Assembly (NCBI RefSeq): GCF_026745355.1
Contig: NC_079205.1
Location: forward strand, 35,449,660 to 35,513,659
Reading direction: 5' to 3'
Length of the DNA: 64,000 nucleotides
Source of the DNA: Beta vulgaris subsp. vulgaris
Lineage: Eukaryota; Streptophyta; Magnoliopsida; Caryophyllales; Amaranthaceae
Below the pieces are notes generated by a model. It ran no database searches. It was not told the origin of the DNA and saw only the letters and a list, made by a program, of their open reading frames with translations. The position numbers and the translations under genes are program-made. Shown here one piece after another: positions 45,606 to 57,112 of the stretch. Numbering within the stretch: the stretch's first letter is position 1; the number at the start of each line of letters is the position of its first letter.

Positions 45606-47185
45606 TAGCTCTTACTAACTGATAAAATTAAACTTCATGCAAAACGAGTGTTCCTAGCCCAACTAATTCTTGTTATAGATTGAATTATAAGTACAAATTA
45701 GCATAAGCTGACTCACTAAACTCCAAATAAACAATCGACCAAGGTACTTCTTTATCCTCAATCATTCACCTCCATAATCGATAACACATGATTACCAGCT
45801 TTAGCTAGAAAATCTTTAAATCACCTCGCTAACTAATAATAACGACAATAAACTATATTTCTAAATGAGTTCATACTTCATAATACAAAAAGTTAACTCA
45901 ACCAGAACAAAACATTACCAATTCCTAACTTAGAATTCTTTTGCATTACATTCCAATTCTTTAATCTCTATTTTATAAGGGATGGGGGGGAGCTACGGTG
46001 TCATCATTTGAAGAGACTGTTTTACCCCCCTCCATTTCTAAATTACAAAACCAATTTCAACCAAAATGAGGCTTCAAAAAAATTGTCGGAAATATCATTA
46101 TAACATTAAATCACGAGTCAACTGAAATCAATATAATTGCATAATTCACATTATACAGATCATTCAAATGAGAAAACTTAAAAAAAAAAAACAAGAAAAT
46201 ATCATTACACGGGTTGCTTCACTATTGAGTAACAATTATATCGACGCACGCATCGCGTGCATTAAAAACTAGTTTCATATTATGTAAGTGATTTATTTCT
46301 CAATCTAATGAGGTAGACTAAAATCTTATAACTAATAAATCAAACCAAATCTTAATAGAATGTTAGAACTCAAGATTCAAACATAATTTGATTTTACTTA
46401 ATAACGTATAATCAAGATTTCAAAACCAAATCAACAATGTAGTATCACAAACTTAACTTACCTCACAAACTAGATTGAACTAACACCAAAACGATATGCC
46501 AATAACCAATTCATGATGTAGAAATTGTGGTTGATCTTTTAGTCAACATATAACATAAGAATAAATGGTCAATTAGTTTTTATGACAACACAAGAACAAC
46601 AACATCAATAACATAACAACCGTTGACGTAACAACATCACCTACAACATAACAACAATAACACCCAACAACAACAACAACACCGCCACAACAATAACACC
46701 ATTAGAGTTCTCAAAACAAGTAACTACGGTTTAACATACTCATTTACATAATCAATCATAACACAATTTCATCATCACAACTAATTTCATAACTTCAATG
46801 GAACAAATTTCAATTCAAAAGAGAGATTGGAGGGTTAGTACCAACAATAGAAGAAGAAACCCCCCCCCCCACCGGCCACGAGCTGTGCAACCAGAGAGAT
46901 GACGGAGGAGTAGAGCCACGGCAACACGAGCAACACACAAGCAACAACAAGAACGGTAACAACCGACATAGGTGAGAGGAGATCGTGAAATAGGACAACA
47001 GTAGCCGCGAGAGAAGAGAAAGGACACTAGTAGCAGCGACAACACCTATAGAGGTGCAACACCACCACGAGGAAGAAGAGAGAGATTCGACGAATAACAA
47101 GAAGCACCAACAACAAACAAGGAGGAATGAGATAGATGCAAGGAGATATGAATTAATCTGGCACGACAGCAGAGCCGGTCTGAGT
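45606..47185. other. CACTA interior, partly LTR-like, with Helitron C
   Basis: No gene. The minus strand around 46810-47100 gives two overlapping CT-rich readings that resemble the leader of long gypsy LTRs rather than a protein. Together with GTGTTACA at 48232 this may be a decayed solo LTR, but its other end was not found. Confidence 0.4.
45965..46272 (+). mobile_element. Non-autonomous Helitron C
   Basis: It starts TCTCTATTTTATAAGGGATG after A and ends TTAAAAACTAG before T. The 3' hairpin GCACGCATCGCGTGC is perfect. Only 308 bp long, a shortened relative of Helitrons A and B. Confidence 0.87.
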
Positions 47186-47190
47186 GGCGG

Positions 47191-47392
47191 TGTTAATTTT
47201 CAGATTATATGAAAATGGGCCTGGGTAAACCAATAAGGAGGAGGAGAATTTAGCCCACTTAAAAGCTAGGAGGTTCCATCCTAAAACCAATTGGTGATAG
47301 GAGGAGTAACTCCTAATCTTATCAAGTGGTTTATTCTCTCCTCTTTCTCCAATGTGGGACACTCACAAGTGGGCATTTTATGGGTTTCAACA
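47191..47392 (-). repeat. TRIM 3' LTR
   Basis: 202 bp, TG...CA ends. On the minus strand preceded by the polypurine tract (rc of 47393-47402). Confidence 0.9.
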
Positions 47393-47540
47393 CACCCCCT
47401 CACTTGTGAGTGTCTTCAGAATTTAGAGCCAACTGAAAAGGTAATCAAAAATAATCCTCTAAGGGGCTGGACATCCTGCCGAGGTAAACCCTTACCCAAT
47501 TGCTTGATTAGAGGCCTAGTTTAGAAGAGACCCACAACCC

Positions 47541-47554
47541 GGACTTTGACACCA
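47541..47554 (-). other. TRIM primer binding site
   Basis: TGGTGTCAAAGTCC on the minus strand, adjacent to the LTR. It differs from the tRNA-iMet complement TGGTATCAGAGC at a few positions. Confidence 0.75.
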
Positions 47555-47756
47555 TGTTAATTTTCAGTTTATATGAAAATAGGCCTGGGTAACCCAATAA
47601 GGAGGAGGAGAATTTAGCCCATTTACAAGCTAGGAGGTTCCATCCTAAAACCAATTGGTGATAGGAGGGGTAACTCCTAATCTTATAAAGTGATTTATTC
47701 TCTCCTCTTTCTCCAATGTGGGAGACTCACAAGTGGGCATTTAATGGGTTTCAACA
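47555..47756 (-). repeat. TRIM 5' LTR
   Basis: 202 bp, same length as its partner and TG...CA ends. Confidence 0.9.
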
Positions 47757-47761
47757 GGCAG

Positions 47762-48560
47762 CAAGTGGCAGTGAAGCAACAAACACCGACGAGGCGAAGG
47801 AGATAGACGAGGGTTTGAGAAAAAAAGGGTGAGAGGAGAGAGAGGGTTCCAGGGTCAGGGAGAAGCGATGGGAGAAAAGGCGGGAGTAGGAGGTTTCTGT
47901 AGGTGTTTTCGGTTTTGGGTTATCAAATGAACCAAAGGATGGGGAAACCGGCCCAAATTGATAAAATGCAACGATTTGCTTTCGTATTTTGGGTAAATAT
48001 TACTCAAAAATTTAAATAATTGAAACCGAAATATATAATTTAAATATCGATAGTAATAACTTTATAGAAGTAAAATAATAAATATTTAAAAACATATATA
48101 ACTAACAAATCCTGTATAGATGTTCAAACAAAATAAATTAAAATGACAATATCCAATACATAATTAAATTAATAATTATAATTAACATTTAATAATTGCT
48201 TTTAAAAATAAGAGTGTTACAGCAACGAAGAAGGAAAGTGAGTGAGCCTGATTGGAACCAAGATGGAGAGCAGTGGTGATACACTGAAACCTAAGTTGCA
48301 TTACTTTGCAATTGGAATTGAAAATAAAGTAAATGTTGTTTTTTAGTTTAATTCTCTTTGACAGCTAATTAAGCGCCAACATAATTTTGGATTTGCACTC
48401 AATTAATTTAAGATGAATTTGATTTTTTTTTTTTTTTTGTGGAGGGAAGATCATGAGTTTGTTAAGTAATATGCTCCTATAAGAAAGAATAGGAAATAAT
48501 TAATAAAATCATAATGTTATAATTTTAAAGATTATACTTCTTTAAAAACTACATATCTTA
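47762..48560. other. CACTA interior, non-coding
   Basis: Purine-rich (47790-47900) passing into AT-rich sequence. GTGTTACA at 48232 looks like an LTR terminus. No gene. Confidence 0.45.
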
Positions 48561-48965
48561 AATTGTTACCTTCAAATATTACCAATATGTAAGTGCTACC
48601 TAATGTTGTGACCTATCTAAAAGTGTCACATCAAAATGTTACTCAATTGAAAAAGTGCTACTTCAAAATGTTATAAAAATGTGTTACATATTAATTAAGC
48701 ATTACCAAAGTATTACATACATATTTGACACACTTGAATTTTGAAAAGTGTTACCTCATACATGTTACCTTAGACGAACTTTGTACTAGTGTATCTTGTT
48801 GAAGTTAATGTTGTGGGTGAAGACTAGTAGAGTGAAAAAATTTATTGTAAAATAAAAATATAAAATTGTTATGACTATTCCAACAATTGAAAAAAAAGGA
48901 GCGGACAATCTAATAAATGACAACCCAAAATGAAAAGTGAGTATACTAATAAACATCAGAGGGAG

Positions 48966-49801
48966 TAAAATATAATTTGTTGCATCAGCTCTAGCAAAAT
49001 ACTATGGAAATGCATATTTGATTTGTAGCAATGAACAAGTAATTATACTATTGGTTGTTAGATGACGTCGTAGTTTAATCTGTTGCCAAAATTGAATACT
49101 CGGACCCTTATTATATTCACCTCATTTTCACTTATTTCAAAAAGATAAATTCAATCAAGTATATTTTGGGAAAAAAAAGTGCTACCAGAGCGCACATATA
49201 TAAAAGAAAAATAAGTTATGATAAGAATTAATAAGACTATGTTTCGTTAAACTTATTTTAACTTAAGTCCGAAATCATAATTTATGACAAGTTCAAATTA
49301 GTTCAGTAAACTATATAGGTTTATTTATAAGTTCTAATAACTTCAAATATTTGATTCTAATATATAAGACACAACATCTGCTAACTTCAATAAGTTTCAA
49401 TAGATAAGTTCCCATTAGGTTTAGATGAATTCAAATAAGTAAAGATAAACAAAGATAAGTTTAGATTGGTCCATAACTGCAGTTAAGTTCAGATAACTGT
49501 GAAGAGAGAATGGTACAAGTAAAGTTGACAAACCAAATTGAAGCAAAAACATTTGTATTTTACTGTTTTTTTTTTGTCTTAATGCTTAGCTATAGTTAGA
49601 GTGAATTATGATGTTAGTTACTGAATTGACGTTAATATCTATTATTCGTATTTTGACAATATAATAGTTTCTTAATTTCATTATTGTAAGAAACTTTCAC
49701 TAATATTTTTTTGTTCATTAGATAAGAGAAAATACTCTATTGAAGAGACACCATCTCGTATTTATAACCAGCAATCTTTGTATATCAAACTCATTATTAG
49801 T
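48966..49801. other. Right part of outer CACTA-like element and AT-rich flank
   Basis: 48968-49090 has TTGTTGC/GTAGCAATG motifs shared with 38600-39500. 49230-49500 has many TAAGTTC motifs. 49538-49712 is half of a diverged direct repeat with 56355-56522. No gene. Confidence 0.45.
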
Positions 49802-49816
49802 AAGGTTATAAAAGTT
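49802..49816. repeat. LINE target-site duplication, left copy
   Basis: AAGGTTATAAAAGTT, identical to 56337-56351. Confidence 0.95.
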
Positions 49817-49881
49817 TTTTTTTTTTTTTTTTTTTTGGACATCAAACAAACGTACATGAAATAAAGTAAACAAGAAAGCAA

Positions 49882-52800
49882 TTAAGTGCGGAGTAACGGT
49901 AGTTGTCCTTGTCTGGCACGAGTAGCTAGAACATGAGCCATTTGAACCTCTGAACGGTCGACCTTTGTAAATCGACACCATTCAAATTGTTGAGCTGTCG
50001 AGCGAATATCACAGAGTGTCCAAGTAATCGAAATTGGAAATGTCAGTGGTTTAAGTAGACTGCGAATGATAATCTCAGAATCTGTATGCACTGAAATTTT
50101 TTTATAACCTTGCTCATGTGCCCAAAGTAACGCCTGAAGACATGCCCTAGCTTTAGTGAGAAGAGCAGAGTGTGCATGAATGCAAAGGCCTTCCCCTGTC
50201 TGAGTGTGATTGCTAATATCAGTAGCGACCCACGCAATACCTGCTAATGATGACGAAGAAACCCATGAACCATCAACCTGAATTTGTAATAGTGGGATTC
50301 CGCAAAAGGAGGAACCAAAATGTGCCATAAGAAATCCTGGTGGACCAGGTCCTTCAGCAATAAGGTGATGAGGCATCATGGGCCTTGCAAGGAAGGTGAT
50401 ATGTTGTGTCATTGCTTGTTGCGCAAGGGAATGTAGGATGCCACCATCAGGTCTGACGTTGTTAAAAACCAAATTATTCCGACACTACCAGATTGTCCAC
50501 AAGGTAGCTATAAACACAGGAAGACGGTCCCCAGAATATCCATCCATGCGATAAAGATAAAAAAACCATGCAATAAGCCAGTCTTTGAAAGATACGTAGC
50601 CGAGTAAGTTGGAAATGATACCCAATTGACTAGTCTGCCAGGCTGTAGTAGCGAGGGGGCACATTCTGAAAAGATGCTGGAAGGTCTCAGGTTCCAACGC
50701 ACAATAAGGGCACGCAGTTGAAACTGACATTCCGCGAGCTGAAAGATTAGCAACTGTTGCTAAACTATTGTGCCAAAGTTTCCATAGAAAAATTTCCCAC
50801 TTAGGCATGATGCGCAGACCCCATACAATCCGGAAAAATTTCGAATTCAGAGGGGGTGTCATGCTACAGATTTCAATTTGTCGAGATAGGAAATAGTATC
50901 CAGATTTAGTTGTATAGTTGCCCGAAGCTGTGTGAGGCCAGTACGGAATATCAGAGTGAGCCTGAATGGTTGGCAACTCTAAACCTCGGATAGCAGAGGT
51001 CGTCTCTGGAGTGAAAAGACGATGAAGTCGGGGAATATTCCATCCTTGCTGATGCGGTAAGATTAGGGACCCAACAATCACAGTAGTCGCAGTTCGCAGG
51101 GTAATATGATCTTGGTATATCGGTTTTTGACCATTAACCCATCTATTCTGACCCGCGCGTAGAGTTGAATTTGTGCCTATTTTCCAAGCATAATTATCAA
51201 AAAGGATCTTCTCAGCTTGGTATAAACCCCGAGCTCCCCAAGATCTCTGGCTTTTTGAAGACTGTAATGTAGGAAAAGCCGAATGGGTATGTAGCGGAGT
51301 GGACGTGAAGACCTTGCTAATGAGTAGTTTCGAATTTCGATGAATACGCCAGACTTTTTTTATAAGTAAGGCACGGTTGTGATACGTCACACTACGTAGT
51401 CCAAGTCCCCCAACACCTTTTGGCAGATGTAAAATCTCCTTCCGTCGCCATGCAATTCCCGTACTTGAAGGTTTAGTCCAGAAAAATCTAGCAACCATGG
51501 CATCTACCTTGTTGGCAATGGTTGTAGGAAGCAAGAATACAGAGAGTATGTGAGCCAGGGAAGCAATGAGAACAGAATTGATAAGGATAAGCTTGCCAGA
51601 TTGGGATATGGGGGAGTGACTCCATTCAGTAATACGTTTTGAGATTTTATCCAATAAATAAGTGAAATGCTGAGTCTTTGTCCCCTGAATGTCTACTGGT
51701 GCCCCGAGATATGTACCCATAGAACTTTTAGCCTCCAATTTGAGAATACTTTTATACTCAGTAATTAGAGTGTGCGGTATGTTAGGGCTAAATTTGACGT
51801 AGGATTTGGTAAGGCTTAACATTTGACCCGATATCATGCAGAAACGATCCAGAAGTTTTGAAACTTTCGTACAAGAAGTAGGAGAAACCTTGAAGAAAAG
51901 AACAGCATCATCAGCGAAAAAAAGATGTGATATAGGAGGTGCATACTTGTGTGCTTTGATCCCGTCAAAGTGGCGCATTTCCGTAGCTAGTGTTATCATA
52001 CGAGACAAAATATCCATACAGAACAAAAACAAATACGGGGAGATGGGATCCCCCTGCCGTAACCCGTATTGGGGAGTGAAAGCCTCCGAAACCTGGCCAT
52101 TTACCAGAATCCGATATGTAACAGTAGCGATACATTGGTGAATCAATTGTATCCAATGTTCAGGAAATCCATATGCTCGGAGTACTTGTAAGAGGAACAC
52201 CCAATTAACCCGATCATATGCCTTAGTCATGTCAATTTTGATGGCGGCAACATGAACATTGCCACGTCGGTGTTTATTGATGACATGAGTGAGTTCATGA
52301 CTAATCAAAATGTTATCATCCATATGGCGTCCCGGGATAAAAGCGCTTTGATATTCACTGATCAGGTCTTGTAACAGTGGCCTCAACCGATTGACCAAAC
52401 ATTTTGATGCACATTTGTAAATTGTATTACATAAGCTAATAGTTCGAAATTGCTTAACCTCTTCAGGATTAGGACCTTTAGGTAACAAGACAATAAGTGA
52501 TTGGTTCCATTCCCGCAAAACGAATCCGGTATGAAGGAAGCGAATAACTGCCTGGAAGACATGTTCTCCTAGGAGGTCCCAGTGAGTTTTAAAAAATTCT
52601 GCCGTAGAACCGTCTAACCCTGAGGATTTAGCATTCCCAATGCCAAACATTGCATCATGAACTTCTGATTCTGAAAAAGGAAGAAGGAGTTGTTGTTGCT
52701 GGATAGCAGATAGGTGTGGAAGATTTAGATCTCGAAGCAGTAACCCAATATTTTCCTCATACACGGGATCAGGGTTCGTAGAAGTGGAAGGCGTGTAGGC

Positions 52801-54000
52801 AGTTTTGAAGTGTTTTAAGATTGCAGAAGAAATAACATCACTATCGTCTGTCCATTCATCCTCCGCAGTTTTGAGGAGATAAATATATGCAGAACGTTGT
52901 TTCTGCTTTAGCTTGTTAAAAAAGAACTTTGTAGAAAGTTCGCCATCCTGAATAAATTTATCCTTAGAGCGTTGTGACCAGTAAGTATGAGCCAAAGTAG
53001 CCCTATTCAATACCTCTTGTCTTTGGCACATGAAAGCATTTCCTTGCTGAATATTATCAATAGGAACGGCAGAAGTGGCTAACTGGTCAGTAATGTCCTT
53101 CCAATCAATACCCCAAACAATCTTATGATCCAAACACCATCGTTTAATTTTTTGTCGTAATAAGGAAAGATGTTTGGTAAAACAGTACATAGGAGAGCCT
53201 GCAATGGGGTTTTGCCAAACAGACGTAATGATACGGGGAATGTCAGAGTGAGTGAGAAACCAATTTTCGAACTGATAGGGCCGACGACGAGGAGTGTGTA
53301 GAGGTACTGTCTGGTAAAATATGGCTGAATGATCAGAATGTAGGATCGGAAAATTTTTGACGTAACTAAGTGGATATTTGTCCAACCATGCTGGTGACAC
53401 ATATGTCCGATCAAGACGTTCGAGAATCAAATCTGATCCGTCTCGATTGTTTGTCCAAGTAAACCGAGGCCCCACGAAAGGAATATCTTGTAATTCCAAA
53501 TCATGTTTCCAATTAGTGAACTCCTCCCATCCCTTAATAGTAACATCACCCCCTAATTTGTCCTCATAATGCTCCAATTGGTTAATATCACCAATAATAA
53601 GAAACTCTGGATAGGGAGATAGTAAGTGGAGAAGGTGAGCCCACAGCATTGGTCGAAGTTGATAACTCGGTTCCCCATACAAGAACAAAACGTACCATAT
53701 CATTCCATTATTACCAGAGATTTTACAAAAAACATAATTACACATAGAACTAAGTACAGTCACGTCGTAAGGAGCCCAACAAAAAACAACCACTCCTCCA
53801 CTAGAACCTATAGCATCAACACCAACCACACTATTTGGCCTAGTACTACTAAGTAAACTTTGTACATGAGTAACTGTAGACTTCGTTTCCTGCAAGAACA
53901 AAAACATTGGACGCACTGTCGATGTTAGCCAGAGTATATACGGAATTATCGGAGCATCTCTGGAATTCAAACCCCGACAATTGAGCGAAAGGATATTCAT
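49882..54000 (-). pseudogene. LINE ORF2: endonuclease, reverse transcriptase, RNase H
   Basis: The reading from the ATG at 54000 (MNILSLNCRGLNSR) holds an apurinic-type endonuclease (LFLQETKS, GDINQLEHYEDKLGG, LHSDHSAIFY; residues 1-225), RVT_1 (LLPKGPNPEEVKQFRTISL, IKIDMTKAYDRVNW, GLRQGDPISPYLFLF, FFADDAVLFF near residue 695) and zf-RVT (KWEIFLWKLWHNSLATVANL, CPYCALEPETFQHLF). A single in-frame TAG at 50485-50487 (in a TIW*CRNN context, probably from TGG) precedes the last 200 residues, an RNase H with IQVDGSW and HTDSEIIIRSL. The usual catalytic Glu of that domain appears replaced by Lys (LTKARAC). The protein nicks DNA and copies LINE RNA at the nick. Confidence 0.93.
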
Positions 54001-54058
54001 GGATGAGGTGGTGACTGGTCTGGGTCAGTCACTACCCTAGAACACTCATCTGACACTT

Positions 54059-56004
54059 TCACCAGGAGCGAAAAACGATGATCCATTTTAGCTGCTTCAG
54101 AGGGAAGTTGGTTGGAAGTGTTACCATTTCCTTTAATGCGCTTGAAAATCCATTTTTTCCCGCTGGAATTGGTGGTGAAATGACGGCGCTTCGTTTCTTG
54201 GAAACTTGTGAGGTTACTTCTTCTCCAGGTTCAACCCCCATTGAACATGCCATAGACACGTCAGTTAATGCTTTAGGCCGAAACCCAGTTGATGCAAGTG
54301 GAGAAGCAACATTAAGACCACCTTTAGTTTCCCATTGTTCAAACTGTTGTCGTTTGCTACTTTTGCTCACTGAACTAGAATCACCAAGTATTTCATCAAT
54401 CCCATCAATAGAATAACTGCGAATATGTCGTTTCCGACCACCTAGCGCAGCATCATGGCCAACCGAAGGTGGTGGCCGTAGATTGAGCCAAGTACTTGGC
54501 CCAGGAACATGTGGTTCTGGTGGTGGATTCCAAGTCCAGCCTTGTGCTACCAAAGCTTCAAGAGTCCCATTATTAGGTAGAGCATTCCGAGTGAGAGTAG
54601 GACTATGAAGAATCGGGTCACGCCCTTCCCCAGCCATAGCAACAAAATTCCGTGCATCTGGACTATGCTCCTCCAAACCAAACGTGGCTCGAAAGGATCG
54701 TGGTGGTCGTGTGGTAATACCCAAGTGGCGAAAAAGAGGACGTGGTCCCTGATAATTAACATTGGCCGCAGGTTGAGGATTCGAATGGTCGCTATTCGCC
54801 ACCAATGTAGCACAGCAGTGTGCCTTTGATTGAACTCCAAGACTTCGAATCTTCCCGCAAGTAACATCATCCGCACCAAACCGGTTCCCTGGAGAGGCTA
54901 CCATTTCTTGTGGATAGAGTTCCCTGTGAACACTATCTGCGGATGCCCTAGAGTACGTCGTAGGAGGGTTTGTATGAACATCAGATTCATAGGGAGAAGG
55001 TTGGTTTGGTTGTGAAGGAATGTTTGGTGGTTCAGCCGAAGGTTCGGGGGTACCTGGCGAAGCTAAGTTACCTGGTTCTTCATCCGAGCTAGAGTCTACC
55101 ATATGCACCTCAACGTGCCGTTCCCCAAAAGTATAAGGATCATTTTTTCCGGAACAAACCTTGTCAAATTAACTCGAGCATTGCGATAAATAAATCGATC
55201 AGGCAAGCCTCTTAGAATATTAGTATAAAGAGGAGTCTCAAGAGGCCCAAACATTAAAGTCAATCCGTCATGCTGAAAATCATAAAACCTTCGATGGATG
55301 AGGTGATGAGCATCATAGGCAGACATGGGACATCGACCAGTGCGATGCCCTACACACCCACATTGCTTGCAAAATTTAAAGATCCCTTCGTACCTAAAAA
55401 ACACCCACACGACATCACCATCATCTAGAGGTATGAAGCAACCCGGAATAAGTGGCTGTGTAAGATCAATAAGTAATTTTGCACGAAGAAAAGCCTCCTT
55501 AGATAGACCGGGCCCCGTATCCTCCACAAATTCAACCAAACCCACATGGGACAGAATACGAGCGGTCAACTCGTGGTCAAGAAACCTCCATGGCAGGTTA
55601 TGAACTCGAACCCAAAGAGTGGCTAGATTAAAGTTGATGCTAGAAGGTACCTGATTAGCCGAACTAGAGCGAAAGGTAATGATCTTACCGTCAATAACCG
55701 TTGTATGGCGGTCGAGAAGAGCGTCACGGTCTAAAGGATCTTGACACTCAAAAATGAAATAGTCCCCTGTGCGAAGCACCCGAATAGATCCGCGAGTGAT
55801 CCAAGTATTATTAACCACATCTGTAATTAAACTCGTCGAAGGAGGGGCGAAATCAAAGAATCACCCGACAACAGAGTGACGCCATACAATATTAGGCAAC
55901 CGCGGTGGGTGGGACGGTGGAATTTGAACAAGAACACCCATACGTTTGTGGATAGAACGAATGGGAAGGTTGTCAGTAGAAGTGGTTTTTGTAGAAGAAC
56001 TCAT
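54059..56004 (-). pseudogene. LINE ORF1: DUF4283 and zinc knuckle protein
   Basis: The start is the ATG at 56004 (MSSSTKTTST). A TGA at 55861-55863 interrupts before the DUF4283 domain (55818-55400: NNTWITRGSIRVLRTGDYFI, LATLWVRVHNLPW, EFVEDTGPG). The CCHC knuckle CKQCGCVGHRTGRC lies near 55340. After VPEK at a run of six T (55143-55148) the frame shifts by one, and the rest, rich in Pro and Ser (PEPSAEPPNIPSQPNQPSP), continues in another frame to 54059. Family ORF1 proteins bind LINE RNA as chaperones. The two breaks are minimal, so the ORF was recently intact, or one is a sequencing error in a homopolymer. Confidence 0.88.
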
Positions 56005-56336
56005 TTTGAGGTTATATAGGTATGCAAGAACTTACTACAGTATAATTTAGTCAAGCAGTGAAAAGGGATTTGGGGAGGTAGAAATAAATAAGCAACTGAA
56101 ACACTTATCTGAAACCGAAATAGTTAGAGCAAATTTACCGTGAACCGCCACGAAAAAGATTTGTGGCATGCAAACTGCCAAGTGTTACTCACCGAAGCAA
56201 GGAGAAAATAAAAGCGGCGTAGAAATTCTTAGTGCGGCGTAGAAGTCCGTAGAAAGCCTTCGCAAGTGGATTACCCACCAGCTGGATGAAACTCACACTC
56301 TAGTGAGATATGCTCTCGATTGTAGAGAGAGAAAGA

Positions 56337-56351
56337 AAGGTTATAAAAGTT
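56337..56351. repeat. LINE target-site duplication, right copy
   Basis: AAGGTTATAAAAGTT, identical to the left copy at 49802-49816. Confidence 0.95.
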
Positions 56352-57103
56352 AATTGAGGCTAAGAGGTTGTATTTTACTTTTTTTTGTGTTCATACTTAG
56401 TTAAGGTCAATTATAATGTTAGTTATTGAATTAATGTTATTACTTTTTACTAGTATTTTGATAATTTGGTAGTTTAGTGATTGCGAAACTCATTTTTAGA
56501 AACTTTAAATGATATTTATTTAATTAGGTAGATAAAATAAAAGATTCTACTAAACCGACTCCCTCTTGCTAATATAATCAGCCTGTTTTATAGGAAAACT
56601 CATTGAAAAGTAGGAGGAATGGTAAAGAAAGCCTGATCCTCAAGGTTGCGAGGACAGACCTTTGCCACTAGCCACTTGGCTAAATCTTGCTGAATTGTGT
56701 TATTACCATATATTTTGCATTAGTACTATATCAAGCATTTTTGCAAAAATCTTGATTAATATATATTAGAGGAAAAAATAGCCAAAATTTAAAATTCTAA
56801 TAATGCCTTTAACCCAATCGGCTGACCTGTAACTAAACATTTCAGGTCATTTTCAAGTCGTAAATGAAAGTTAACCCAGTTCTGAATTTGTTCAACTCAA
56901 ATTAGAATTTTATTCTTAATTACTTTTCTAATTTATTGCACTAAAATGATAATGGCATAAGTCACCAATAAAATATTTCTTTCAAGCGGTGTAAATCCTA
57001 TATTATACTTACGAAAATACAAAGTAGAAAATGGGAAAAAAATATTATGGATAGAAATTTATCTTGCGTGATGCCTGGTCGTAACAATGATGAAACCCTA
57101 AAA
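56352..57103. other. AT-rich intergenic sequence
   Basis: Starts with the second half of the diverged direct repeat (56355-56522 vs 49538-49712). No gene. Confidence 0.5.
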
Positions 57104-57112
57104 TTCATTATA

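Larger units (their letters stand above)
47191..47756 (-). mobile_element. TRIM retrotransposon, complete
   Basis: Two 202-bp direct repeats (47191-47392 and 47555-47756) start TGTTAATTTTCAG and end GGGTTTCAACA in plus orientation, with about 93% identity by eye. On the minus strand the PBS TGGTGTCAAAGTCC (47541-47554) directly follows the 5' LTR, and the purine tract GAGGGGGTG precedes the 3' LTR. The flanks GGCGG and GGCAG are a near-perfect 5-bp duplication. The 162-bp interior codes for nothing, as expected for terminal-repeat retrotransposons in miniature, which need proteins from other elements. Confidence 0.92.
39639..48791. mobile_element. 9.15-kb CACTA element with TGTAACACTTTT subterminal repeats
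   Basis: Ends CACTAGTGCATAATTGG and ...CTTTGTACTAGTG are flanked by TAT (39636-39638, 48792-48794). Subterminal repeats GTAACACTTTT on the left (39710-40030) and AAAAGTGTTACC or AAAGTGCTAC on the right (48590-48775) are in opposite orientations. Its own sequence encodes no transposase. Nested inside are a MULE with a hAT, a Helitron and a TRIM. Confidence 0.88.
39530..48965. mobile_element. Stowaway MITE split by a CACTA element
   Basis: The left part 39530-39638 starts CTCCGTGCGATTTTTATTTG after TA. The right part 48792-48965 ends AAACATCAGAGGGAG before TA, and its complement (CTCCCTCTGATGTTTATTAG...TACTCACTTTTC) matches the left end closely. Together they make about 280 bp, a normal Stowaway length. 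The span between is the 9.15-kb CACTA. Confidence 0.8.
49817..56336 (-). mobile_element. Full-length L1-type LINE
   Basis: The 6.5-kb unit has a poly-A tail at its minus-strand 3' end (T run 49817-49837) and a perfect 15-bp target duplication. It encodes ORF1 (DUF4283 plus CCHC) and ORF2 (endonuclease, reverse transcriptase, zf-RVT, RNase H). The 5'UTR (56005-56336) contains GCGGCGTAGAA repeats. Only one stop and one frameshift in ORF1 and one stop in ORF2 were found, so the insertion is young relative to the other elements. Confidence 0.95.

Noticed and set aside
46810..47100. Minus-strand frames rich in Ser, Leu and Cys
   Set aside because: CT-rich LTR-leader-like sequence; overlapping frames without any recognisable motif.
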